Of a stretch of 64,000 nucleotides of DNA, positions 24,301 to 34,969 are shown piece after piece. The DNA is from Aquilaria yunnanensis (Eukaryota; Streptophyta; Magnoliopsida; Malvales; Thymelaeaceae): contig CM077593.1 in NCBI GenBank assembly GCA_039654915.1, forward strand, positions 75,124,501-75,188,500, written 5' to 3'. The position numbers and the translations under genes were made by a program. How positions within the stretch are numbered: position 1 is the stretch's first letter; each line of letters starts with the position of its first letter. The notes beneath the pieces are model-generated. The model did no database searches and had not been told where the DNA came from. It saw nothing but the letters and a program-made list of their open reading frames with translations.

Positions 24301-25279
24301 TTGAGAATTTCAAAAATAGATCTTTATTGCTTCCTCTGTGTCAAAAATAATGTAAGTTTTGGCTTTTATTAAGTTTGACACAGTAAATTTGTGTGCAAAT
24401 GATGCATAAGCCCATACATTTTTAATGAAAATGATAGATAAAATCATGTAGATTCAATACATTATTTTTAAAAATATCTTTTGACAAAATTAATATTAGG
24501 AAATTCAAGCTAACATAAGATAAAAAAGTTGAAATTTGACAAACTTTTCAGGATGGAGGGAATGCTTGTCTCTGATTTATTCCAAGCTTCAAATATTAGA
24601 GATTCATCCTCAATTTCTTTTTGGGTACATATGAGAGACCATGTGGGGAAGGGGGATTTAAATGTGGACATAGTATGACTTCAAATCTTTGACCATTGGG
24701 CTATTGCTTAAGTCGATGTGCGGCGTTTCTTTTCTTGTTATGAGGTGGATGATGAAGCCATGGTAAACCATGCACTGAGAATTTCTTGCAAACTGCATTA
24801 TTCCTATGTTTTTTCAGCTGCCTCTTTTCTTATTCATTTTACTGTAGAACATCTGTTAAAATCAACTCTCTTGCAGGGGCCTTTTTTCACCTGCAGGAGA
24901 CTATGTTAACCATGCGGATCAATCCCACATGACGCTTGTGGAGGCTTTCAGAAACATGCACATGGAGTATGAAGAACCTCTGGAAAATGGAGAGCTTGAA
25001 GACGAGGTCTGCTCTGCTTCATAAACATTTCTTAAATGAGTAGCCTGTGAAGACATATATTAATAACTTGTTTCAATATTTCTGTTGTTTGGGAGTTTGC
25101 AGGATGAGACTGCAGAGCAGAATGGCTATGATCAAGCTACGAAGGAGCATGCTGGTGAAGAGAGCCAGGAGGAGGGTGTTGTTGTTGATGCTGATTCCAA
25201 TGATGGTGCTGTGCTTGTTAATGGTAACGAGGCTGAAGAAGAGTGGGGTACGAATAATGAAGGAATCCCGTCAGCCTAA
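15346..25279 (+). CDS. beta'-COP: Coatomer subunit beta-prime (beta'-COP), 24 coding exons
   Basis: This subunit of the COPI vesicle coat acts in Golgi-to-ER and intra-Golgi traffic. Exons: 15346-15348, 15629-15649, 15755-15816, 15952-16006, 17052-17088, 17195-17520, 17612-17743, 17849-17997, 18418-18486, 18860-19010, 19099-19164, 19864-20052, 20236-20376, 20468-20542, 20669-20845, 20941-21032, 21135-21251, 21844-21958, 22051-22122, 22724-22920, 23014-23107, 24099-24205, 24877-25006, 25103-25279. All introns are GT-AG; the total is 2754 nt, 917 codons plus stop, close to the usual plant length. The protein starts [20 protein letters not shown]. An N-terminal WD40 propeller spans about residues 1-300 (for example [25 protein letters not shown]). 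A second propeller region and an alpha-solenoid (about 600-810) follow, then an acidic tail ending [14 protein letters not shown]. No frame break was seen. An alternative last exon is possible (see 25248-25890). Confidence 0.97.
22537..22561. repeat. (TTA)n microsatellite in a beta'-COP intron
   Basis: A run of TTA/ATT units lies in the intron between exons ending 22122 and starting 22724. It is a candidate length polymorphism. Confidence 0.9.
24328..24564. mobile_element. Stowaway/mariner-like MITE in the beta'-COP intron before exon 24877
   Basis: The left end GCTTCCTCTGTGTCAAAAAT and the right end TTTTCAGGATGGAGGGAAT form imperfect terminal inverted repeats of the CTCCCTC-type common in plant MITEs. 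The interior is AT-rich with no coding capacity. It sits in sense-neutral intron sequence and does not touch splice sites. Confidence 0.55.
24600..24715 (-). mobile_element. tRNA-derived SINE-like insertion in a beta'-COP intron
   Basis: On the minus strand an A box-like TAGCCCAATGG (complement of 24692-24702) is followed about 40 nt later by ATTTAAATCCCCC (complement of about 24648-24660), as in plant SINE heads. This is a weak call because the B box is diverged from GGTTCAAATCC. Confidence 0.4.
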
Positions 25280-25890
25280 AAGCATTTGGTTGGGGCAGTG
25301 TGAAAAGTCAAATTTTGTCTCTGGTGATTAGTTGTTTCTAACGAGCCATCTCTAACTTGATCTCTCTGTGTTTCTTTGCCTTATTGGCCTTGTTCAACTG
25401 GAATTCTAACCTGTCTTATAATCATTAGTCGTGATTGTTGCACTCATTGGTTATCCTCAAGAACCTGCAATTCTCGTAATTAGTTATCTTGTGGAAAAGG
25501 AATTAGAAAATCCTCCATGTTTCATCATATTCACTTAGGAATAGTTGTCTCAGTCTGTATTTGATTTGTTATTTGAGTGATTTGTAAATCTAGCATCTGT
25601 TACATCTCAGCTGCCCATTGAATTGATAGTTATTTGACTTGCAAGCACAGGCAAGATACAGTTTTCTCATTGTTCATGATTGTTTCTAGCTTTTGTTTCC
25701 GTTTCCATAGTTAAGAAATGCAAGTTCGTGCACAACTTTCCTTTTTTCTTTTTTCTTTTTCTTTTTGATGAAATGACTGTCCTGAGTTGGTTGTTAATGT
25801 AGATTCACTTTTGTTTTTGATGTTGTTCTTGCTTGTTGAATAACAAGAGCTCACTTGTTTATGTTGGCAGTGCTTACTCCTGATCAGTAG
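25248..25890 (+). other. beta'-COP: Alternative terminal intron and exon of beta'-COP
   Basis: The coding sequence reads EEEW at 25235-25246. A GT donor (GTACGA) at 25248 can join a strong acceptor TTATGTTGGCAG ending at 25870. The resulting exon encodes VLTPDQ and stops at 25888-25890. Retaining this 623-nt intron instead gives the ending [14 protein letters not shown] and the stop at 25277-25279. Both ends read in frame, so the gene probably makes two C-terminal isoforms. From memory, plant beta'-COP annotations show endings of both kinds; not checked here. Confidence 0.7.
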
Positions 25891-27520
25891 ATTGCACTCG
25901 AGCATTATTCAGACTTTATGTTAGGTAACAAAACTCTACACATAAACTGGAAAAAGTGACTTGATTCCATCTAGAAATAAGTCTTGAGCATTATTCAATC
26001 TTTATATTCTTTCCCTCGGGCAACATATTTTCGATACCTCTGGTTGTGGTGTTGCATGCCTCTTGTTATTGTTTCTTAGTGTTAGGTTCAATTAAAACAG
26101 TTCTGTATACTTGTAAACCACTATTTATATCTTCTGGAATGCCGTAAAATAAGTTCATTCAATTATTTTCGCATTTACTCTACTTTCTTTTGTCCTTTTG
26201 GTGGATTTTTACTCTTGATTTGTTTGTCAGGTAGTTTGGAATCCTGGAAGATGTGATTATATATTTCTGTACAACAGAATTTTGGTATGGAGCTCATACA
26301 AACTACACAAAAGTTGTATTAGAAGTAGTGTTAGCTATAGGGTTGAGTTGTATTAGATTCTGAGGGCTGGTTGTACTTTGATTTCGCTTTTAAGCTATTG
26401 TGAATGTAGAGAAAAAGGATAAACTTTTAGAAACAGTTAACGAGTGTGTGATTCATGTTCCCTGAGGTTCTCTGTTCTCTTTTAGCTTTCTGGTTTGGTC
26501 GTTAGTCCAGCCGTTATGTTCTGTTTCTAAGACGCTGAAAACAAGGGCGTCTCTATCCATGTAAATGCTTAACCTGAGACACATTTAGAAATGCTTGTGA
26601 CCCCGTTTGGGAACAGGTTTTATTATTGTGTTAAGTTGTGAATGAATTATATATGGGGGAGTTCAACTTTTGAAAATGATGAAGCTAAAGATTACCCTTA
26701 AAAAACTCGCTAAACTTCAACACTAATTGTAAATTGTTGTTTCAAACGGTCTGTGTTTCATAGTTTCCGGATTGGAAGCTTATTTGGTTCCTTTTAAATG
26801 TGTTACCATCGAGTCAACGGCGGATCAAACTTTTTGCCTCGTGAGCTTCTTACCTGATCTTTCCTCTGCAGGTTTACTAGCACTGCAAACCTTGTGATCC
26901 CATAGAAATGTTAAGTTGCAAAAAAATTGCTCGTCTATTCTTGATTTGTTGGGTGCTTGTGCTTAGTGATGGCTAGTTTTAAGCCGATATCATAAGTTAA
27001 GGTTAAAGTTCACTTTCGGTTACCAAAGTTTGAAAGAAATTGTAGTCCAGTACTTGGTGGCAGTTGAACGACGCTCCGGAATCCATCCAGGTTTTAAGAA
27101 ACATGCAAAGCTCTCTTCCTTTATAAATTCTCACATAAAAATGTTTCCGAGTGAAAAATAAATCAGTGACCTGATAGAAAGTCATTAGAAATGTGAAAGT
27201 ACGAAGGCCAAATTGAGAATTGTACTTTTTTTTTTTTCTATAACTCTAACTATACATATTTATAATTATCTTTTTATTTCATTTTTGTTTCATTGACCAT
27301 TGGCTAAGGTCCTAATGCGGCCTTAGACGTTTCAACTAAAGTTTCCTTCTTGCCTAGGCCTGATCAGTAAACCATCAGTAAACCCTGCAAAGCACAATAT
27401 GATATTTTGTTAAGCATTTCTCTTCATAAAATAAGCCGTTAACATCTTTGAAACTTGTAGTAACCGCCGACTAGAAAAAGAAAGATTGACTGGATTTTGG
27501 AACGGAGTTCTTTTTTTAAC
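25280..27520 (+). other. 3' UTR and intergenic region of the beta'-COP gene
   Basis: The first 1.1 kb is probably 3' UTR or alternative 3' exon sequence. A possible further acceptor lies at about 26230 (TTTGTCAG). No exact poly(A) site can be fixed; AATAAG-type signals occur near 25976 and 26149. From about 26.5 to 27.5 kb I see no gene, RNA or clear repeat. Confidence 0.45.
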
Positions 27521-27825
27521 CTATTGCTTTTGTCCCATAATAGATGAAATGTTTTTTTGGGCATGGAGACTAATACTAATGTGTTTGTGTAGTAAAAATT
27601 TAAATAATGAATGAAAAAAAAATTCTCTTTTATGTTTTGTGCATTGAGAGTTTAAATAAAGATTAAAAAAAAATTATTTATTGAATTTTGTGTAGTAGGA
27701 GTTTAAATGAGGATAGTAAGATAAATTAGAAGTTGAAAACTTTCTAAAATGGGAAACTTTTAATTCTTTTTGGGACATCAAAAAAAGAATACGTTTCATT
27801 CTTTTTAAGATGAAGGAAGTAATAT
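27521..27825. mobile_element. MITE with about 28-bp imperfect terminal inverted repeats
   Basis: The left end TTGCTTTTGTCCCATAATAG and the right end, whose complement is TTACTTCCTTCATCTTAAAA, pair imperfectly and both continue into GATGAAATGT/AATGAAACGT. TA dinucleotides flank both ends, as in Stowaway-type insertions. A diverged copy lies at 8690-8920. Confidence 0.6.
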
Positions 27826-28949
27826 TTACTCTACTCATCTAAATAAAAATATTTGCCATTTTTTCATTGGTATAAATGCTCTATTCATCTCACATTTTTT
27901 TACAACATTTACTATTTTGGATTATTCAAAATTTTTATAATATTTTATTGTTTAGTAAACTACTGTATTATATTACCTTAGAAAAATTACAAAAAACAAC
28001 CTAAGGTTTGGCAAAACCTCAAAATTTATCCTCACGGTTTCAAAATTCTACACCCACACCCTTAAAAAGGTTAACATATCCACACTTACCCTTCCAACGT
28101 TAACTCCGTTAATGACCTGTTAAAACAAAAAATGAAAAGCTCGCTTTATCCCTGGCCTTATTATTTTGATAATTTTGCCCCCAAATTTCTGCATCTAACT
28201 TTGCCCACCTGACACAAGAATCTGGGTCGAACAGCCAAATCTCCGTCATTGAATCTCGCTTCGAAAGTTGTTGCTCCAACTCCAACGAGGTTTATTGCGG
28301 CAACAGAGGGAACCTCTGACTGTGATTCCAATAAAAGCACCCTATGATCGGGGTGGCCTTGTCGACCTAAAATTTGCGATTCCTTGTTGATTTGTTCTGC
28401 GATTCCGTTTTGAGATTCTGTTCGAGGTCGATGCCCTCTTCGGCCAAGTGTCGGTTTCTCCAATAGCAGGACACGCAATCGACGGCAAGGGCGATTTGTC
28501 GCTCATCGGACGAAGTTCATTGGGGCGGCCTGGGCGATTCGATGGCTCGTTGAACGACATAGCCGAACCAGCTGAACGTCTAGAGCTCTCCCCACATTTC
28601 CTCCTCATTCCCTCTTCCTCCGACGCCGGATTCGCCTCATTAGAGACAATCAGTGACTCTGCCATTGAAACGAATGTGAGAGAGGAAGGGAGATGGATAA
28701 AAAAAAGGTAAATTTTATGGTTCTTATATTGTAGATTTATGTCTAATTAGACATATTAATATAATTTTAATTTTTTATAAATAACTCATAATTCAGTAAA
28801 TAAATTAATTAATTTATCTTTGGATCAAAACTCATCCTCACTCTTGAAAACTCACATCTACCGCTGTCGTTGTCTCCTCATCTGATGAACCGTCATCGTC
28901 TTCAGATCTTATAGTCATCATCCGGCTCCAGATTTCGTAGCTGCTCGGC

Positions 28950-29190
28950 TTCGGATCTCGTTATCATTCGCTGGATCTTGTCGATTACCTTCCAGATCTT
29001 GCTTTTGATCGTTTCCCGGATCTCTTCGTCACTCGCTGGATTTCGTTGTCACCCATTGGATCTCGTCGATCACCTGTCAGATCTCGTCATCACCTGTCGG
29101 ATCTTGCTTTTGATCGTTTCCCAGATCTCGTCGTCACCCGCCGGATTTTGTCGATCACCTGCCGGATCTTGATTTTGATTGTTTCCTCCA
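28950..29190. repeat. GGATCTCGTCG-type tandem repeats
   Basis: A short-period array repeats GGATCTCGTCGATCACCTG and GGATCTTGCTTTTGATCG variants at roughly 24-nt spacing. The open frames on the + strand here (for example near 28978-29234) are by-products of this repetition. Confidence 0.7.
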
Positions 29191-29999
29191 AGTGCGTCCT
29201 TGTTGCTTTTGGACAACAAAAGTATTTGCAATAAAATGTAAATGTGTCTAATATAGTATGTGAAAGAATCTACAAAGTAATATAAAATAAATTATTATAA
29301 TGTTAAATTAAAAGTGTCTAAAGCTATAAAAATAAGTGTCTGATTGAATATTGTAAAATGTCTAAATAAACATGTAAAAGTGTCTGAACAAAAAATGACA
29401 GAATTAACTTGTGAACAATTTATTATATTTAAAATATAATAAAAAAAGTTTCTGAATCAAAAAGTAAATTTGTCTAATTGAATATTGAAAAATGTCTAAA
29501 GAAATATATAAAAGTGTCTGACTAAATAACTTCTGAAAAATTTGTTACATTTAGAAAATAAATGTCTGAAATAATTAAAATAAGTGTTTGACTAAATATA
29601 TAAAAGTGTTCAAATCAATATGTAAAAATGTCTAAATATTTAAAGAAATGTTCAAATAAAGGTATATGATTAAAAATTAAAAATTTCTGAACTAATAAGA
29701 AAAAATATCTAATTAAACATTAAAAAATGTCTAAATAAGTATGTAAAACTTGTTGACTAAATATATGAAAGTGTTCAAATAATAATATAAAAGTGCCTAA
29801 ATATTTAAAAAGTGTTTACATAAAGACATATGATTCGACAAATAAAGAAGTGTCTAAATAAAAAATTAAAAATGTCTAAAGTGCCATATAAAAGTGTATA
29901 AACAAATAACTAAGAAAAAAAATTATTTTTCTTTTAAAACACAAATCACTCCAAGTACGTTCCGCGTTCATCTCTTCTCCCTTCTTGTCCCTTCACAGT

Positions 30000-30330
30000 T
30001 GCTGCCACTATTCCTTTGTGTTCCGCGTTGTTGCTCGGTGTTCCACCTTGCCTTCTCAGCCTCGCCTCGCCTCACCTCACTGTTAGTCTCGTCGTCATCA
30101 GGCGGCCACGCTTGGATCTTTTTGTCTCGCCTTGAATCGCACCATCGTTCCTCTGTGTTTTATGTCGTTGCTTGACCACCCGTCACTCGCGCGGCTTGCT
30201 CGATGTTCCACTCCCGTTCCCCTTGCCCATCTACCTTAACGGCCTCGCCTTGCCTCGCCGTTAGTCTTGTTGCATCTCGCCACCACGCCTGAATATTTTT
30301 GTCTCACCTTAAATCGCCCCGCTTCGCCTC
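30000..30330. repeat. Two-copy tandem repeat of about 180 bp, GC-rich
   Basis: The blocks GTTCCAC, GCCTCGCCT, CGCCGTTAGTCT-like, CCACGC and TTTTTGTCTC occur in the same order in 30020-30140 and 30200-30320. This accounts for the open frames of low complexity found there. Confidence 0.6.
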
Positions 30331-30644
30331 GAATTGCGCTACCTTGCCTCAGATGGCCACCTCTCCGCTTGATGATCGTTGTCTCAGATGACAGAGATGA
30401 GCCGCATCATCACCGTTGTCTGGACCACCACATCGTCATCGTCATTTGGACGACTGCACCATTAGTAGAGGAGGAGGAGGTGGTGGTGGCGACGACATCA
30501 TCATTTGTGGCACCTTTGCTCCATTTGCTCTGGGAATTTAAGGTCTAGAGTGTTTATTGTTAGAAATTTTTTACAATTATAAGGAGTAAAAATGTACAAT
30601 CGGCACTATGTCTAATTAGACATATGTGTATTATATCCATTATA

Positions 30645-31750
30645 TAAATTTCATTTATGGTCCCTAACCATTTGGACATGTCATAAATGGATCCCTAACC
30701 TTCATTTTGTACTATTAAAATCCCTAACCTCCTTTTTTTTTGTCCTAATCGTAGTCCTTCCATTAATTTCACAGTTAAATGTGATGAAAATTTAGGGAAA
30801 AATGACAACATTCATCTTAAATTTTCTTATTCCCACTCAAATTACTAAGAACCTAGTAAATCTAACTCTTTAACCACTATCTCCCTCTCTCTCCTTCCCT
30901 TGCCATGCCCGGCCACCACCATCTGTGACCAGCCCCTTCTCTACCCTCTTCGGCCACATCTACAGCATCTATTGCTATTGATAGCCCACTTTGATCGTTA
31001 CCAATACCGAGAAAAGGTATGGGAAGCATCTTCCTTTCCTTCTACAATGATTCCTCATCATTTGTCTCCTCTGCAACATCCTTGACATCACCGACCGTTG
31101 ACCAGATGATTGAAGCTGTGATGTTGATCATTGGAAAATGGAACACGAAGGCTTCGTCCACGAATCGGGCTCAACTAGACCCTGAATCAGTGTCTGTGTC
31201 CACTAGATCGGGCTCAACTAGACCCTCTACCTGGTCCTGCTTGTCGACGGATCTTGATGTTGAGGACTTGCTGGAACCCGTTGTTGGTGATTTTAGTCCT
31301 AAGGTTGAGGAGGTTTCATCCGTCGCCATGGACGATCTCAAGTCCATCACTGAAAGTCGTTCATTAACGAAGAAATTTACCGGCTAGAGGTAAAAAAAAT
31401 CGGTTCTTCTCACAGGAACAAGATGGAGTGGAATTTATCGGCTAGGGGTCGAGGGAAATTGGGGTGACGCACGACAATGAAGGCAGATGGTGGCTGTTAG
31501 GTGGGAAAGAGGTGGAGACAGTGATTAAAGAGTTAGATCTATTAGGTTCATGATGATTTGAGTGGGAGAAGAAAATGTAGGATGGATGTTGTTATTTTTT
31601 CCTGAAATTCCATCACATTTAATTGTGAAATTAACAGAAGGACCACAATTAGGACAAAATAGGGAGGTTAGGGACTTTAATAGTACAAAATGAAGGTTAA
31701 GAACCTGTTTAGGACATGTCCAAAAGGTTAGGGATCATAAATGAAATTTA
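30645..31750. mobile_element. Long-TIR element carrying an EXO70-like gene fragment
   Basis: The left arm starts TAAATTTCATTTATGGTCCC; the right arm ends in its near complement (ATAAATGAAATTTA). The arms pair over about 150 bp, including CATTTTGTACTATTAAA and CACATTTAATTGTGA-like blocks. Length is 1106 bp. No clear target duplication was found. The interior holds a GC-richer segment with a fragment of an exocyst EXO70 gene, which makes this a Pack-type element. Confidence 0.75.
31019..31387 (+). pseudogene. Captured EXO70-like exocyst subunit gene fragment
   Basis: This 122-codon open frame resembles the N-terminal part of plant EXO70 proteins (H-like clade, from memory). The segment TVDQMIEAVMLIIGKWN (about residues 26-42) matches the region after the leader. 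NRAQLDPESVSV (49-60) followed by a Ser/Thr/Arg-rich run matches the NRxxLDPESVS motif. VSSVAMDDLKSI near residues 104-115 matches the segment that precedes the exocyst fold. About 60-80 residues normally between the first two blocks are missing without loss of frame, and the C-terminal exocyst domain is absent. It lies between the arms of a TIR element and is probably non-functional as an exocyst subunit. Confidence 0.72.
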
Positions 31751-33417
31751 CCTGATAAAAAAAATCATCAGCCCGATGAATTTTGTTTTTCGTTAGATGT
31801 AGAAGTTTGGAGGGCAAAGTTTTTATGAAGAAAAGTTAGGAAGGTAAAATGATAGTTTCTTTTTTCAGTGGTGATGGTGAGTAACAGAGTTAACATTGAA
31901 AGGGGGTAAGTGTAGGTATTTGAAATAATAAAGATAAACTTGAGGTTTCCTAAACCTTGGGTTTTTTTTTTTTTGTTTTTATAACTTTCCCTATTACCTT
32001 TTAGACGATCATTTCAATAAACTTTTTCATTTTTACTGTTTTATGTGCAAAAGGTGAAAATAATTCACAATTTGTTTTTTCATCTTTCTTAATTTTTGAG
32101 CTAAACTAAAGTATTCTAAAGATTTTTGGGCGGAAATAGTATTAGAAATGTCATGCAACAAAAACATATAAATATATTATCCAATATAACTCTTTACTAA
32201 TTAATATAATTACAAGGCTAGGGATAGAGTGCGTACCCCCCGACCAAGCACACAGTTGCAGATGAAGATATCTGGTTGCTTCTCTTCTCAATTTTTTCTT
32301 CTTTTATTTGTTTTAGCATTTTATCCTTTCCTTTTTTCTTTTTCCTTTTTTTTTTTCATTTTTTGATTTTAATTTTTTTTGTTTTGCCTTTGTTTCTCAA
32401 GTATGCTATTCTATTTAAATTCAAAAATGTTTAACATAAAAAAAGTTTTTAAGGACTTGTTCTTTTAGAAAGTAATAAACGTACCAAATAAAACATTCTA
32501 TGTAATAAGCGTTAAGGGTTGCATACTTGAAAAACAACAAGAAAGTGGAAGGGATTTCAAACTTCTTAGACAACGATAAGAAACTAAAAGATATCAGATG
32601 AAGATAAGTATCAGCGAACAATAAGAATGTGCGTGGGAACAGGATCACTAAGAAAACAGAAGGGAACATAAAGACATATCATACACATGAGATATAGGAT
32701 ATATAGAGAACTACAAGAAATTATAATTGAATAGGAAGATAAATTTTAGAGAATAGTAAAAACCCAGAAGAGAACAAAATTTTTTTAATAAAGAACAATA
32801 ACTTGTGCAAAAGGGAACAAAAGCAAATTACAAAAAGAACATATAGATTTAGCATGAAACAACAAGATTAGACCAAGGAACAAGTATATTTATCAAAAGA
32901 ACAAGGAACATCTCACAAGAAACAACTATAATCAAACAGCATAAGTGAACAATAAGTTATTAAATAGAAGACAAAACTATATTTGTCAAGGAACATGGGA
33001 TATAAGGGAAATATAACAAGAATAATAACTATAATCATCAAGATAACAAGAAGAATTTAAGAAACATGCAGAATAGCAATTTGAAACAGTTATAAAATAT
33101 TATAAGGAATAGTTAGATTTGTCAAGGAGCATGAAGATGGAACAACTATAATAAACAAAAGAATAGAAAGAAGAATATAAGTAACAGTTATAGCAAGAGT
33201 ATGTAGTAGTTATTTAATAGAATGAAAATTATATTTGATAAGGAACTGAAATATACAACAATAGAACAACTATAATAAGTAAAAGAACAGGAATAAGAGA
33301 TCAAGAAATAAGTAGAATGGATGCACCAGTAACAAGAAGGTGTTTCTGATATGTAGATGTAGGATATATAGAGAATAGTGAGCAACTATGAAAGAACAAG
33401 AAAATATATATGAGTGA

Positions 33418-34969
33418 TGATAAATGTTAATTTTGTGGTCAAACATGTTGACTTTTTGTCCACTTTGACCACAATTTTTTACCTTACCACTCAATATTTT
33501 TGGCCGATTCTTGCTTTGATTCTTCATTTTGTAGGTTGGAGAAGCGAACCATAGCATTGGAATAGTACCGAGATGAGCGAAACAAAAAACGGGAATGCAA
33601 AAGTCAATGAAAATTATAACTGTGAGACCTAGGCCCCAGGAGCGAGGCCTAGGCGCCACAATACAAAAGCTCACTGCTTAAAAAACGCACCCTGGAGGCT
33701 TAGGCGCCACCTGAGGCGTAGGCCCCAGGCACTTGCGAGTCTGGAGGCCTAGGCGCCCAAGCACCCCCTCCTGGGGCCTAGGCGTCAGAGCACCCTTGAG
33801 GCTGGAAGCCTAGGCACCCAAGTACCCCTTCCTGAGGCCTAGGCGCCAGAGCACCCGGGAAAGTGGTCCCCTACCTAAAATTTGAACTCAAGCTTGCTAT
33901 TGGCCAAGGATTTCTATCCAATTGGTTTGGTGAGTGAAAGGGACATCTCCAAAGGGTAGAAGGATCTCGAACTAAGCAAAAGAAAGGGGCTTCATCTTCA
34001 TCTTCTCTTCTTAGAAGTAGTTCTTCCATATCCACCATAGTTAGTATTTTTAGCTTTTCTTAGTTTTTCTTGGTCACCATTGGAGCTAGCTTGGAGATTG
34101 TTTGGAGTGCTCAAGGAGACTAGCTTGGAGACTTTGGATTCAAGATCTTCTAGCCATCTTGCGTTTATTCTGTCATCTTCTTTGTGGTTCCTCATGGATG
34201 TTATTATGTTTACTTTTATGATTATGTTTTATTTAGTTATGGAGTAGTCTTTTTTTGCACTTTCTATGGATGTAGCTACTTGGATTGATTATGTTGGATG
34301 AATTCATGGTTATGTGATGTTAGTTTTCTACTAAATGTATGTTTATTCTTCTCTTGAGCTTAATGTTTTGTTAGCTAGTTGATGGCCACAATTGGTTGCA
34401 CTATAAATTGCCTCTAAATTCTTGGAAAAGATTAAAAGCTATTGGACCTAGGAGAAGAATTTAATGGCTACGGACTTGTTGGAAAATTAGTCTAAGTCAT
34501 TAGGTAAAGGTAAATTGAGCTCTAATGCCTCTTTCTAAGCTTGTAATCGGATGGAAATCCTTATTAAGTTTAGATTAGAGGGATTAATTCTTTCACTTGG
34601 AAAAGTAAGAATTTAATTGAATAACTTTATCAACATACATTGGAGATTAATCCACTCACCTAAGTTCACCAACTAATCAAGACAAGTAGTGAACCCATAA
34701 GAAGTGTTCTTTCATAATTTGATAAAAATTACAATTTTTGTTTACATTGCATACTTGCATTCTAGGTTAATAGTATTCCATTTAGCTAAGTTTAGTCACT
34801 TGTTTGAGTTGCCTACATTTCCATCCAACTTTGATTGTTTAGCTAAAGTTTACTTTGAGTAGTGGTACTTGGCAATTAATTTAATCAATCCTCGTGGGAA
34901 CGATACTTACTCACCCTATCTACACGTCCACCATGCACTTGTGGATAGTGGTTTCAAAATTTCACTACA
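33418..34969. mobile_element. Solo LTR with 5-bp target duplication
   Basis: The segment begins TGATAAATG and ends CACTACA (TG...CA), and AGTGA is repeated exactly at 33413-33417 and 34970-34974. Length is 1552 bp with no internal primer-binding site or coding domain, so it is probably a solo LTR left by LTR-LTR recombination. The 3' part has TCCTCGTGGGAACGATAC, a type of sequence common near plant gypsy LTR ends. A GC-rich block at about 33630-33860 has repeated GGCCTAGGCGCC motifs. Confidence 0.85.
33630..33860. repeat. AGGCCTAGGCGCC imperfect repeats inside the solo LTR
   Basis: About seven variants of GAGGCCTAGGCGCC with CAAGCACCCC/CAGAGCACCC spacers occur in 230 bp. The core CCTAGG is palindromic. 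The block is strongly GC-rich compared with the rest of the LTR. Confidence 0.8.

Larger units (their letters stand above)
28719..30638. mobile_element. Palindrome-ended repeat element, complete copy
   Basis: The 14-bp palindrome TGTCTAATTAGACA is present at 28740-28753 and 30609-30622. Outside it, TTATATTGTAGAT on the left and the complement of TGTGTATTATATCC on the right extend an imperfect inverted repeat. The interior from about 29.25 to 29.9 kb is filled with AATGTCTAAATAA and AAGTGTCTGAA units, echoing half of the terminal palindrome. GC-rich tandem sequences flank this AT-rich core. Related starts occur at 60841 and 63915. I do not recognise the superfamily; no target duplication was found. 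Confidence 0.65.
27980..31991. mobile_element. 4.0-kb composite MULE-type element with 9-bp target duplication
   Basis: Ends AGAAAAATTACAAAAAAC and the complement of GTTTTTATAACTTTCCC begin inverted repeats of about 225 bp that share ACCTCAAG, CACTTACCC and GTTAACTC blocks. TATTACCTT is repeated exactly at 27971-27979 and 31992-32000, a 9-bp duplication typical of Mutator-like insertion. The same terminal family is seen at 13672-15034. The interior contains 28.2-28.7 kb of GC-richer sequence of unknown origin, the palindrome-ended element 28719-30638 and a second TIR element 30645-31750. No transposase was found. Confidence 0.88.

Noticed and set aside
30000..30548. Open frames with Leu/Ser/His-rich products
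   Set aside because: Explained by GC-rich tandem repeats within the palindrome-ended element.
28740..30622. Helitron as identity of the palindrome-ended family
   Set aside because: No TC start with CTRR end and 3' hairpin could be fitted; both ends carry the same palindrome instead.
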